From the NCBI GenBank assembly GCA_963733145.1, contig CAVTCJ010000002.1, forward strand, positions 332,046 to 396,045: a stretch of 64,000 nucleotides of DNA, read 5' to 3'. The notes beneath the pieces are model-generated. The model was not told where the DNA came from and made no database searches. It saw only the letters and a program-made list of their open reading frames with translations. The translations under genes and the position numbers were made by a program. Below, in pieces: positions 1-7,972 of the stretch; position 1 is the stretch's first letter, and each line of letters opens with the position of its first letter. This stretch comes from JAHIKV01 sp963733145. GTDB lineage: Bacteria; Planctomycetota; Planctomycetia; Pirellulales; Thermoguttaceae.

Positions 1-402
1 CAGTTCGTCGCGCTGCCGGCGGCTGAACTCGCCCCGCCGCGTGTGCGAGCGGACGCCGAAGAGCACGTTTTCGTAGATCGAGATGGGCAGCGGATTGGGG
101 CGCTGGAAGACCATGCCCACCGATTTTCGCAGCGTGCTCAGCGAAACGTCGCCGTCGTAGATGTTTTTGTCGAGGATGGTGACTTCGCCGGTGGTGGTGA
201 CGCTGCCGTAACGTTCGTTGATGCGGTTGAAGCAGCGGAGCAGGGTGGTCTTGCCGCAGCCCGAGGGGCCGATCAGGGCGGTGATGATGCCCGGCTTGAC
301 CTCGATTGAGACGTCGTTCAGCGCCTGGAAGTCGCCGTACCAGAGGTTCAGCCCCCGGGTCTGGATGGTGTAGGTCTGCGTGGTGGCGGTGTTTGCGATC
401 AT
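1..402 (-). CDS. pstB: Phosphate ABC transporter ATP-binding protein PstB (3'-truncated by window edge)
   Basis: N-terminal 134 codons of a canonical PstB, the cytoplasmic ATPase that powers phosphate import through PstCA. Visible are Walker A GPSGCGKTT (residues 47-55) and an intact Q-loop FQRPNPLP (about 101-108). The C-terminal half, with signature and Walker B, lies beyond the left edge. The start ATG at 402 overlaps the stop of the upstream ATPase gene as ATGA, so the two are almost certainly translationally coupled. The intact Q-loop contrasts with the divergent partner upstream. phoU may follow outside the window. Confidence 0.93.
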   Translation of the reverse strand, partial: MIANTATTQTYTIQTRGLNLWYGDFQALNDVSIEVKPGIITALIGPSGCGKTTLLRCFNRINERYGSVTTTGEVTILDKNIYDGDVSLSTLRKSVGMVFQRPNPLPISIYENVLFGVRSHTRRGEFSRRQRDEL

Positions 403-1151
403 CCAAAATCTCCCGTCACGTATCGCTCGGTCAGCTTATTGGCGGCGCGGTTGAAAATGACCTCGGTCTCATTGACTTCGATCAGCTTCGACGCGCTGAA
501 GAAGGCGGTGCGGTCGGCCAGCCGCCGGGCTTGCTGCACGAGGTTAGTCACCAGCACGATGGTCATTTCGTTTTTCAACTCGCGGAGGATGTCCTCGATC
601 CGCATGGTGGTCACCGGGTCGATGGCGATCGAAAACTCGTCGAGGCAGAGGATTTCCGGCCGCAGCGAGAGGGCCCGGGCGAGCGTGAGCCGCTGCTGCT
701 GTCCGCCGGAGAGCATCGTGCCCAGCATCGGCAGGCGGTCCTTGACCTCGTCCCAAAGCATCGCCTGGCGGAGGCAGGTCTCGACGATCTCGTCCAGTTC
801 GTCGCGGCGATGGATGCCGGCCCGGCGGGGGGCGTATGCCACGTTCTCGTAAACCGACAGCGGCAGGCCGACCGGCAGCGGAAAGACCATGCCCACCCGG
901 CGGCGCAACTGGTAGACGTTGCGGATACTAAATACATTCCGGCCGTCGATCGATACTTGGCCGCTCACTTTGGCCTGCGGAATGAAGTCGATCGTGCGGT
1001 TGATGCACTTCAGCAGCGTCGTTTTGCCGGAATTGGCCGGGCCGATGACGGCGAAGATTTGCCGTTCGGGGATTTCCAGTGAGACGTCCGCCAGCGCGGT
1101 CTTCGCGCCGTAGGCGACCGTGACGTTCTCGAAGCGGACATGGGGATTCAT
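399..1151 (-). CDS. Divergent PstB-like phosphate ABC ATPase
   Basis: A 250-residue ABC ATPase directly upstream of, and overlapping, canonical pstB. Walker A is GPANSGKTT (37-45), the signature is canonical LSGGQQQR (147-154), and Walker B is ILCLDE (167-172). Three catalytic loops deviate: the Q-loop reads VFPLPVGLP with Pro in place of Gln (about 91), the D-loop region reads SIAIDP rather than SALDP, and the switch reads VTNLVQQ with Asn where His is expected (203). It is probably the weak half of an asymmetric ATPase heterodimer with PstB, which is inference. ATG 1151 is chosen because homology starts there; an in-frame ATG lies at 1166 and the frame is open to 1337. Confidence 0.85.
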   Translation of the reverse strand: MNPHVRFENVTVAYGAKTALADVSLEIPERQIFAVIGPANSGKTTLLKCINRTIDFIPQAKVSGQVSIDGRNVFSIRNVYQLRRRVGMVFPLPVGLPLSVYENVAYAPRRAGIHRRDELDEIVETCLRQAMLWDEVKDRLPMLGTMLSGGQQQRLTLARALSLRPEILCLDEFSIAIDPVTTMRIEDILRELKNEMTIVLVTNLVQQARRLADRTAFFSASKLIEVNETEVIFNRAANKLTERYVTGDFG

Positions 1152-1183
1152 GGCTGGATTATACATGATGCCCGGCTGGAGCA

Positions 1184-1865
1184 TCAGGCGGGGTCTTCTT
1201 GTTTCACATCTGATGAATTGACCGCCAAGTGCCCTTCGGTGGCGTATTCCGGCGGTGGACTGTTCACCATTGCTCTCGCGTGTCGGAAACCATTCATGCC
1301 AAGCAAAAACGCCCCCATCCAACCCAGTGACACACAAAGCGGAAGTAGTGCCAGGGAACCTGGAGCCGTTTCACATTCCGCAACAAAGTTGATTAGAACA
1401 ACTAGCGACAACAGGGTGACGAGAATAATTCGGCGAATCCGCACTAAACGACTCGTTGCCCAGCCGAATCCAAACAATATCAACAAACCGGCAAAATAAT
1501 GGAGCAGGCTGGGACGCGGAACCGTAAAAGAATCGACATCGCGGGTATGAATACAGTCGCCGTATCGGTTAGCGCCGCGCGACACGTATTGAAAATGAGT
1601 CAGAACTCGTATGCGAGCGTTGTGCCAGAACCAGCAACTGCCAATCATCGCCCAAAGCATAAGCGACCGGTTTTAGCGGACTCCCATCCACGGGGTCTCT
1701 ACGGGCCACCGAGAAATAGCTTTTTGGATAGCCGTAGATTTCGAGGCCGCGAATCGCCGAGGCGTCATCGCCAACTGAAATCACTTGACTGGAGGGAATG
1801 ACAAAGCAAATGACCGCTGTTGCGGCCAGTACGAGAACGCCGGCGGATATGGTCGCGTTCTTCAC
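1184..1865 (-). CDS. Hypothetical membrane protein, frameshifted
   Basis: Two overlapping minus-strand frames read as one small membrane protein. The first (1865 to about 1600) starts MKNATISAGVL with an N-terminal membrane or signal segment, followed by a soluble part containing YPKSYFSVARRDPVDG. The second (about 1600 to 1184) gives three hydrophobic segments (LLHYFAGLLILFGFGW, IILVTLLSLVVLINF, LALLPLCVSLGWMGAFLL) and a polar tail. A single indel near 1600 joins them into roughly 220 residues. I do not recognise a family. It sits inside the pst operon on the same strand, between pstA and the divergent pstB, which is unusual and suggests insertion. Confidence 0.45.
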
Positions 1866-1891
1866 AGTTGAGCAGTATCCCGTACTCCGAT

Positions 1892-2077
1892 TTACGTCCG
1901 ATGCGGCTCCGGTTCGCTTTTGGGAACATGATCCACCAGCAACTCAGGATGCTGTTCTTGGAGCCGCATCAAACGTTCACACAGCTTCTGAAAATTGCAG
2001 CCGCACTCCTCCCAAATCTTTTTCCGCACGGCGTGAATATCCGCGACAATTTCGTCCTCATACAGTGACGGTTTCAT
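1892..2077 (-). CDS. Small hypothetical protein (antitoxin-like)
   Basis: A 61-residue ORF beginning MKPSLYEDEIVADIHAVRKK. The pattern DEIVADIHAVRKKIWEECG...FQKLCERLMRLQEQ resembles short planctomycetal and cyanobacterial proteins that start with an acidic DEIV-x-EIR helix and often accompany toxin-antitoxin genes. No toxin is adjacent, so the role is open. The ATG at 2077 is preferred over upstream in-frame starts because the family resemblance begins there. It lies between pstA and the frameshifted membrane protein, on the same strand as the pst genes. Confidence 0.4.
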   Translation of the reverse strand: MKPSLYEDEIVADIHAVRKKIWEECGCNFQKLCERLMRLQEQHPELLVDHVPKSEPEPHRT

Positions 2078-2184
2078 GGTTATCGCTCCAATACAATTGT
2101 ACTCTATCTGAGGCAAATGAGGTATCGCCACATATTTGTAGCTCCGTTGTTAGCCCAAAAAGAGCGTCGATAATTGGAATTGCC

Positions 2185-3181
2185 TCACCATTTCTTCCGC
2201 GACCGCAAATACCCCCGCAGAATGATCGAAACGCAATTCACCGCCAGCACCAGTCCGACCAGCACCACGGCGGTGCCGTAGAGATATTCATCCGAGACGC
2301 CGCGGACCTGTGTGGCCAGCGTGAAGAGGTGCATCGAGAGGGCCATGCAGCGGTCGTCCAGCCCGTAAGGGAAAAACGATCCCCAGCCGTGATCGGGGAT
2401 GGGGGTGAAAAAGACCGCCCCGGTAAAGAGGATCGGGGCCGTTTCGCCCGCCGCGCGGGAGACCTGCAAAATCACCCCGGTGAGGATGCCGCTGATCGAG
2501 TTGGGCAGCACGATGGTGCGGATCGTCTGCCAGCGGGTGGCCCCCATGTTCCAGCAGGCCTCGCGGAACGACATCGGCACCGAGGCCAGCGCTTCCCGCG
2601 TGCTGGTGATGATTACCGGCAGGGTCATCACGGCCAGCGTGCAGGAGGCGGCCAGCAGCGAGCGGCCGAGATGGGCGAAGAGCACGAAGGCCCCCACGCC
2701 GAACAGCCCGGAGACGATGCTCGGCACGCCCGCCAGATTCATCACCGCCAGGTTGACCGAGCGGGTGAACCAGTTGTCTCGGGCGAACTCGTTGAGGTAG
2801 ACCCCGGCGAGAATGCCGACCGGGCGCGGCGGCCGCCAGCGAAATCAGCACCAGAAAGAACGTGCCGATCAGCGGCGCCCAGATGCCGCCGGCGGTCATG
2901 CGGTTCGCCGGGTTGTCGAGCAGGAAAGAAACGCTCAGCACCGGCCAAGCCTTGACCAGCAGATAGCCGAAGATCAGCACCACCGGCAGGACCAGCATCA
3001 AGGTGATTGCGGCCAGCACCAGTCGGGCGATGCCCTCCTTGATCTTCTTTCGCTTCTCCAGCGGCGAGGGAGCAAAGGGGTTGGGACGCATGCTCCCCTC
3101 TCCGGGCACCGACCGAAGGTTGGTCGGGAGAGGGGCCGGGGGTGAGGGCGGTGTCGGATGTGAATTGCTGTCGGATGTCAT
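2185..3181 (-). CDS. pstA: Phosphate ABC transporter permease PstA (one frameshift)
   Basis: Inner-membrane permease of the high-affinity phosphate transporter. The N-terminal frame carries a cytoplasmic head and the first membrane segment (LVLAAITLMLVLPVVLIFGYLL). The C-terminal frame carries the permease domain with the EAA loop (SFREACWNMGATRWQTIRTIVLP) and following helices, ending RGYLRSRKKW. The frames join at about 2820 (APVGILAGVYLNEFARDNW) if one C is removed, so an indel error is likely. Residues about 7-29 are encoded by a dispersed CTCTCCC/GGGAGAG palindromic repeat, which extends the cytoplasmic N-terminus in frame. Downstream of pstC. Confidence 0.88.
3093..3152. repeat. Palindromic repeat family D inside pstA
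   Basis: Copy of the CCCTCACCC...CTCTCCC/GGGAGAGGGG family with arms GCTCCCCTCTCCGGG and GGGAGAGGGGCCGGGGG, lying in frame within the first 30 codons of pstA. Other copies are at 3195-3268, 36552-36672 and 56799-56838. Confidence 0.75.
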
Positions 3182-3194
3182 CTTGTGCCTCAAT

Positions 3195-3268
3195 GGCCCT
3201 CACCCTAACCCTCTCCCAAAGGGAGAGGGGACATATTGTTTAACTCTCCCAAAGGGAGAGGGGACCTG
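3195..3268. repeat. Family D palindromic repeats, pstC-pstA intergenic
   Basis: GCCCTCACCCTAACCCTCTC followed by CCAAAGGGAGAGGGGAC, then a second half-copy CTCTCCCAAAGGGAGAGG. It fills the gap between the pstC stop and the pstA start; the small hairpins could act on the mRNA between the cistrons. Confidence 0.75.
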
Positions 3269-3271
3269 TTT

Positions 3272-4255
3272 CTATCGTTCATTGCGAATCCCCTTGACCA
3301 CCAAGTCGGCCGCCAGATTGACGACGAAGGTTATCAGAAACAACTCCAATCCGATCAGGAACAGCACGGCATAGTGCGGACCGCCCGAGACGGCTTCGCC
3401 CAGTTCGGCAGCGATGGTCGCCGTCAAGGTGCGAACCGGATCGAGCAGGCTGTGGGGGATTTGCACGGCGTGGCCGGTACACATCAGCACGGCCATGGTC
3501 TCGCCGATGGCGCGGCCGACGCCCAGCAGAACGGCGGCCAGCAGCCCGTTCTTCGCCGCCGGAAAGAGGACGCGATAGACGATCTCCCAGCGGCTGGCGC
3601 CGAGCGAGAGGGCGGCCTCGCGATACGAATCGGGAACGGCCTTCAGCGCGTCCTCGCCCACTGAGACGATAATCGGCACGCTCATCAGCGCGAGGATGAT
3701 GCCGCCGTTGAGCAGATTCACGCCCACGGCCGCGCCGGTGGTCCAGATAATAATCGGACCCAGGAGCATGTAGCCGATGAAGCCCCAGACGATCGACGGG
3801 ATGGCGGCCAGAAGCTCGATGACGATTTTCAGAATCTCTTTCGGCTTGCCCGAGCAGAACTCGGAGATGAACACGGCCGCGCCCAGTCCCAGGGGGACGG
3901 CAATCGCCATCGCCAACGCCGTGACCGAGACCGTGCCGACCAGCATGGCGAGCGTGCCATAAGTCGGCCGCACCTCGGAGGTGGGCTGCCAGCGGGTGCT
4001 GAAGAGAAACTCGAACAGATTCACCCCGCCGAACAACGCCGACTTGGCCTGCCAGAAGACGAATAGAAAGATAGCAAAGATGAAAAAGATGGCGCTCCAG
4101 CCGCAGAGCCGGATGATCCATTCGATCAACGGCTCGGCGCGGTCCATCGCGCCGCGCCATCCGCCGCCGTGGCGGCGTGTTGGGGTGGCAGTTGAACTGC
4201 CACCCCAACCGGAGCGAGGGTCTGGCGTTTCGGCGGTCGTCGGGGCCTCGCTCAT
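3272..4255 (-). CDS. pstC: Phosphate ABC transporter permease PstC
   Basis: A 327-residue inner-membrane permease partnering PstA. About six membrane segments are visible (IIRLCGWSAIFFIFAIFLFV, ALAMAIAVPLGLGAAVFI, VELLAAIPSIVWGFIGYMLL and others), with a permease loop SYREAALSLGASRWEIVYRVLFP and a GVGRAIGETMAVLM motif typical of PstC. ATG 4255 (MSEAPTTAE) is chosen because the frame upstream to 4369 is encoded by an intergenic palindrome (family B). Residues about 16-25 (GWGGSSTATPT) are encoded by another palindrome, so the cytoplasmic tail carries repeat-derived sequence. Between pstS and pstA in the usual operon order. Confidence 0.93.
   Translation of the reverse strand: MSEAPTTAETPDPRSGWGGSSTATPTRRHGGGWRGAMDRAEPLIEWIIRLCGWSAIFFIFAIFLFVFWQAKSALFGGVNLFEFLFSTRWQPTSEVRPTYGTLAMLVGTVSVTALAMAIAVPLGLGAAVFISEFCSGKPKEILKIVIELLAAIPSIVWGFIGYMLLGPIIIWTTGAAVGVNLLNGGIILALMSVPIIVSVGEDALKAVPDSYREAALSLGASRWEIVYRVLFPAAKNGLLAAVLLGVGRAIGETMAVLMCTGHAVQIPHSLLDPVRTLTATIAAELGEAVSGGPHYAVLFLIGLELFLITFVVNLAADLVVKGIRNER
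4180..4209. repeat. Family I palindrome within pstC
   Basis: Near-perfect inverted repeat with arms TTGGGGTGGCAGTT and AACTGCCACCCCAAC, in frame near the pstC N-terminus. Related arms recur at 9002-9092 inside the OleC-like gene. Confidence 0.8.
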
Positions 4256-4275
4256 TTGGTTTTCAGTTTGCTTGG

Positions 4276-4348
4276 GTGCCACTGCTGGCTTGTCCAGCAG
4301 TGTTGGCGAGTTCGGGAAGCACTGCTGGACAAGCCAGCAGTGGCACCC
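4276..4348. repeat. Family B palindrome, pstS-pstC intergenic
   Basis: Two hairpin arms of TGCCACTGCTGGCTTGTCCA / CACTGCTGGACAAGCCAGCA separated by about 20 nt. It occupies the gap between pstS and pstC. Other copies: 13828-13862 (partial) and 14951-15028. Confidence 0.85.
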
Positions 4349-4385
4349 CGTCCAACATTCCGATAGCACCAGCGGGGAACGTCGC

Positions 4386-5264
4386 TCATTTTGTTTCCAG
4401 CGGTACGTAGCCCAATTGTGCCACGACCTCTTGCCCTTCCGGCGAGAGAATCCAGTCGAGATACTTCTTGGTCGGACCGGTCGGTTTGCCGACCACGTAA
4501 ATTTGCAGGGGGCGGGTGATGGGATACTTGCCGTTGCGGGCGTTTTCCGGGGTGGGCGCCGCGGCCGGTCCGCCCCGATGCCGCGAGACCTTCAACATCT
4601 TTACGCCGTCGGTGGCGTAGCCCATGCCGCTGTAGCCGATGGCCGAGGGCGTATGCGCGATCAGGCTCACCGCGTCCTTCGAGCCGTTGCCGTCGACCGA
4701 GCCGAGTTTCATGTCCTTTCCCTTGCCCAGCACGGCCTCGCGGAAATAGAAAAACGTACCTGAGCTGTTCTGCCGATTCACACGGACAATTTTGTTGTTC
4801 TTGATAGCCCCGGCGGGCACGCCCAGTTCGGACCACTTGGTCAGCTTGCCGTCCTCGCCGAAAATCCCGGCCAGCTCGTCAATCGAAATGGAGTTCAGCG
4901 GGTTGTTCTTGTGGACGTAGATTGCCAGGGCATCGTAGCCGACGATGATCTCCTGCGGCATGGCGCCGCGGTTGTGCTTGACTTCCTCGGCCTCTTCGGG
5001 CTTGATCTTGCGGCTGGCGTTGGCCATGTCGCAGTTGCCGTCGATGAGGCTGGCGATGCCCACGCCCGAGCCGCCGCCGAGGACCTGCACGCTGACGTCC
5101 TGGTGTTTCTGGTTGTATTCTTCCGCCCAGGCCTGGGCGATGTTCACCATCGTGTCCGAACCTTCGTTGCGAATGATTACCGAGGCGTTATGAGATTTGC
5201 CGCAACCGCACGCCAGCACCGCGGGCAAGAGGCAGAACAAAAAAAGTATTGACCTTAACGACAT
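4386..5264 (-). CDS. pstS: Phosphate-binding lipoprotein PstS
   Basis: A 292-residue periplasmic substrate-binding protein of the phosphate importer. The start at 5264 gives a lipoprotein signal peptide, MSLRSILFLFCLLPAVLACG, with a lipobox ending at Cys (LAC). The mature part carries PstS hallmarks: RNEGSDTM near the N-terminus, LGGGSGVGIASLIDGNCDMANASR for phosphate contacts, NRQNSSGTFFYF and PSAIGYSGMGY. An upstream in-frame start at 5318 would bury the signal peptide and is rejected. First gene of the pst operon. No clear Pho box was identified upstream, where a hairpin and a family F repeat lie. Confidence 0.94.
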   Translation of the reverse strand: MSLRSILFLFCLLPAVLACGCGKSHNASVIIRNEGSDTMVNIAQAWAEEYNQKHQDVSVQVLGGGSGVGIASLIDGNCDMANASRKIKPEEAEEVKHNRGAMPQEIIVGYDALAIYVHKNNPLNSISIDELAGIFGEDGKLTKWSELGVPAGAIKNNKIVRVNRQNSSGTFFYFREAVLGKGKDMKLGSVDGNGSKDAVSLIAHTPSAIGYSGMGYATDGVKMLKVSRHRGGPAAAPTPENARNGKYPITRPLQIYVVGKPTGPTKKYLDWILSPEGQEVVAQLGYVPLETK

Positions 5265-5288
5265 TGCGGAAAAAAAGCAGGGCACAAA

Positions 5289-5316
5289 AAACGCACCGCA
5301 CATTGTGGTGCGTTTC
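5289..5316. repeat. Hairpin upstream of pstS
   Basis: Inverted repeat with arms AAAACGCACC and GGTGCGTTT around CGCACATTGT, 25 nt upstream of the pstS start. It could be a 5' leader hairpin or a dispersed repeat; nothing here decides. Confidence 0.5.
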
Positions 5317-5338
5317 ACACACCCTACGATTGCGTGTG

Positions 5339-5438
5339 TTTAGCCCGGCGTCCACGCCGGGAGAGAATGCGTTCATCCAGTCGCATCACCCACCCGGCGT
5401 GGACACCGGGGCTAAACGGGACGCCGGGGCTAAGCGAG
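5339..5438. repeat. Family F repeats between pstS and glgC
   Basis: TTTAGCCCGGCGTCCACGCC, then an inverted copy CCGGCGTGGACACCGGGGCT, then a third partial copy. It occupies most of the 354-nt divergent gap between pstS and glgC; no further gene is seen. Related copies carrying CCGCGTCCACGCGG occur at 42917-43108. Confidence 0.75.
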
Positions 5439-5618
5439 GATGCTCTCGAAATCAGACTAGTTATTAGCAGAGAGTTAGTATATCGTCAAGCTCCCCTGCT
5501 TTAGTGGCGAGGCGTCGCCCCCTGGTTCTTGCCGCCGGGTAAATTGAGTACAATGAGAACGCGCTTGTGGCAGTTCGTCTGACAGTATGGCTTTACCCCC
5601 AAAACGGAAATTCCGCCC

Positions 5619-6923
5619 ATGAAACACGGCCTGAAAAACATGCTCGTCCTGGTGCTCGGCGGCGGACAGGGGACCCGGCTCTACCCCTTGACCAAGTACC
5701 GCTCCAAACCGGCCGTGCCGGTGGCCGGCAAATACCGCCTGATCGACATCCCCCTGTCGAATTGCATCAACAGCGGGCTGAACCGGATTTACGTGCTGAC
5801 CCAGTTCAACTCGGTCAGCCTGCACCGCCACATCCGCTCGACGTACAGTTTCGATCCCTTCGACGGCGGATTCGTCGAGGTGCTGGCCGCCCAGCAGACG
5901 CTCGACAATTCCGACTGGTATCAGGGGACCGCCGACGCCGTGCGGCGAAACCTCCGCTACGTCGAGCAGCCGGGCGTCGAGCACGTGCTGATCCTCTCGG
6001 GCGACCAGTTGTACCGCATGGATTTCGGCGACATGTTCGAGACGCACGTCAAGTCCGCCGCCGACGTGACCATCGCCGCGGTCCCCGTTCACAGCCATGC
6101 GGCCGCCGCGGTGGGCGTGATGCGGCTGGGCGACGCGGGACGCGTCGCCGGATTCCTGGAAAAGCCCAAGACCGAGCGGGAACTGTCGCTGGTCCGCACC
6201 GCCCCGGAATGGATCGACGCCCAGGGCATCGCCAGCGGCGGCCGCGATTGCCTGGCGAACATGGGCATCTATCTCTTCAACCGCGACACCCTCATCGACG
6301 TGCTGCAGAAGACCAATTACCGCGACTTCGGCAAGGAGGTCTTTCCGGCGTCGGTCCGGGCGCGGAGGGTGCAGGTACATCTTTCCGACGGATATTGGGA
6401 GGACATCGGCACGATCAAGTCGTTTTACGAGGCGAACCTGGCCTTGGCCGGCCCGAATGCGCCCTTCGATCTGGCGTCGGTCGATGCGCCGATCTACTCG
6501 CACGCCCGATTTCTCCCCCCCACGCGCTTCGACGGCGCGGCGATCAGCGGCAGCCTGGTGGCCGACGGCTCGATGATCGAGCCGGGGGCGACGATCGAGA
6601 ACAGCATCCTCGGCGTCCGCTGCCGCATCGGCCGGGGAGTGACCATCCGCAACTCGATCGTGATGGGCAACGACGTTTATGAACGGCCGGAAAAATTTTC
6701 CGCCCACGGCGGCGAGGGCCAGCCCCCGCTGGGCATCGGCGAAGGGTCGCATATCGAAGGCGCGATCGTCGACAAAAACTGCCACATCGGACGCAACGTC
6801 CGCGTGGCCAATCAAAAAGGTGTGGAAAACACCCCCGAAACCCCCCACGGAATGATCCGCGACGGCGTCGTCGTCCTCCCGAAGGGGACCACGCTCCCGG
6901 ACGGGTGGAAAACGGAAACGTAG
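5619..6923 (+). CDS. glgC: Glucose-1-phosphate adenylyltransferase
   Basis: Intact 434-residue ADP-glucose pyrophosphorylase, the cytosolic enzyme making ADP-glucose from ATP and glucose-1-phosphate for glycogen synthesis. The N-terminal nucleotidyltransferase domain carries GGGQGTRLYPLT (14-25), RSKPAVPVAGKYRLIDIPLS (28-47), LSGDQLYRMD and ANMGIYLF. From about residue 290 hexapeptide-like repeats (GSMIEPGATIENSILG, GVTIRNSIVMG) form the left-handed beta-helix. Length is normal for the family. The ATG at 5619 places the pyrophosphorylase motif at the expected distance. It stands alone, divergent from pstS, with no other glycogen gene nearby. Confidence 0.96.
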   Translation: MKHGLKNMLVLVLGGGQGTRLYPLTKYRSKPAVPVAGKYRLIDIPLSNCINSGLNRIYVLTQFNSVSLHRHIRSTYSFDPFDGGFVEVLAAQQTLDNSDWYQGTADAVRRNLRYVEQPGVEHVLILSGDQLYRMDFGDMFETHVKSAADVTIAAVPVHSHAAAAVGVMRLGDAGRVAGFLEKPKTERELSLVRTAPEWIDAQGIASGGRDCLANMGIYLFNRDTLIDVLQKTNYRDFGKEVFPASVRARRVQVHLSDGYWEDIGTIKSFYEANLALAGPNAPFDLASVDAPIYSHARFLPPTRFDGAAISGSLVADGSMIEPGATIENSILGVRCRIGRGVTIRNSIVMGNDVYERPEKFSAHGGEGQPPLGIGEGSHIEGAIVDKNCHIGRNVRVANQKGVENTPETPHGMIRDGVVVLPKGTTLPDGWKTET

Positions 6924-6967
6924 GGCGCACGTTTTGCCCCCAATACCGTTGAATTGCCAGATTCCAG

Positions 6968-7037
6968 CACCTCGCTCCCATGCGGAGCATGGGAACGAGG
7001 TGGTCGCCGGGCCACCGGTGTATTCACCGGGGTCTAA
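6968..7037. repeat. Family E and J palindromes downstream of glgC
   Basis: CTCGCTCCCATGCGGAGCAT / GGGAACGAGG (family E; other copies 7826-7858 and 41659-41690), followed by CACCGGTGTATTCACCGGGG (family J; others near 59904 and 60033). The strong stem after the glgC stop could serve as a terminator, but no T-tract follows. The rest of the 432-nt gap to 7355 holds nothing I recognise. Confidence 0.7.
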
Positions 7038-7355
7038 ATGTAGATCGTTCGCGACACACCGAACTCCCCCGCCCCCTTGCAATCTCTGCCCGGTTGGGTA
7101 TCTTGCTAACGGTTGCCGGAAAAGTTGCCGCAGGATACCCAGCATCCCGCGCGATGAGTTTCCCACATTTTTCCGGCTGCGATATTTCCTGCCTGTACTA
7201 CTAACCTCAAACATCGTTAAAAACTTCACGAAGATTTTCGCAGCACAGTCGCAACATTTTGTCGCACAATGTCTTACGGCGACATGTACACGGGGAGTAT
7301 TTTTGGTTGCGGCCAGCGGCCGCGCTAGGTTTATCCCACCAGAGAGGAGGAGGCC

Positions 7356-7880
7356 ATGTTGGTTGCACAAATGTTGCTCTGCGCCGCGTCGCTTACGCTG
7401 GCTCAGCCTTGGATGGCGAGCTGGGAGTTCAATCTTCCCGCGCAGCAATCGGACGTGAAAGTGGTCGACGGCGTCAAGCTGTCGGCCATCGAGGCCCACC
7501 TGGTATCCTACACCAATCAGGAACGGATCCGCCAAGGGTTGCCGCCGTTGAAGGTGGACAAGAACTTGATGGCCACCGCTTGCGAGCAGGCCGAGTGGAT
7601 GACCCGGCACGAGTCGTTGGTCCATACCTCGCGTCCCGTGGCCGAGAATATCGCCATGGGCCAGCCGCACAGCAGCGACGCGGTTCGGGCGTGGATGAAC
7701 TCGTCCGGGCATCGGGCGAACATCCTCAACCCCCGCCATCGCCGCATCGGTGTGGCCGCCTTCCGCACCGCCCGCGGCACCATCTTCTGGTGCCAGCAGT
7801 TCCGGAATCAGCGCCACCAAACACCTTGTTCCCACGCTCCGCGTGGGAACACACTGCCCGGACGCTCCTGCGTCCGTGAT
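7356..7880 (+). CDS. CAP/SCP-domain (PR-1-like) secreted protein, 3' end uncertain
   Basis: Cysteine-rich secretory protein family member. A hydrophobic N-terminus (MLVAQMLLCAASLTLA) is a probable signal peptide, followed by a CAP domain: VSYTNQERIRQGLPPLKVD, the His of ESLVHTSRPVAENIAMG, WMNSSGHRANILNPRHRRIGV and the closing strand GTIFWCQQF (to about 7808). A strong ribosome site GAGGAGGAGG precedes ATG 7356. The frame does not stop after the domain: it runs through a family E repeat and stays open to 8258, inside the next gene. I therefore place the end near the repeat; a frameshift or repeat insertion probably removed the original stop. Confidence 0.7.
7826..7858. repeat. Family E palindrome at the 3' end of the CAP gene
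   Basis: CTTGTTCCCACGCTCCGCGT / GGGAACAC inverted repeat, located exactly where the CAP-domain frame loses its expected stop. Confidence 0.7.
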
Positions 7881-7972
7881 GGTTGTCGGATTAAAGGCCG
7901 CGATGCAAGACAACTTTGCCCTTGCTCCGCCGACACTTGCAGAGACCATACATTGCTGCCAAGATGTGAGTC

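Noticed and set aside
4252..4369. N-terminal extension of PstC from an upstream start
   Set aside because: The extension (CWTGCHCWLVQQC...) is the translation of an intergenic family B palindrome and precedes a good start at 4255.
5475..7949. 824-codon open frame antisense to glgC and the CAP gene
   Set aside because: It reads the reverse strand of strongly supported genes, lacks conserved motifs and is rich in His/Gly/Arg/Asp, as expected from a high-GC shadow frame.
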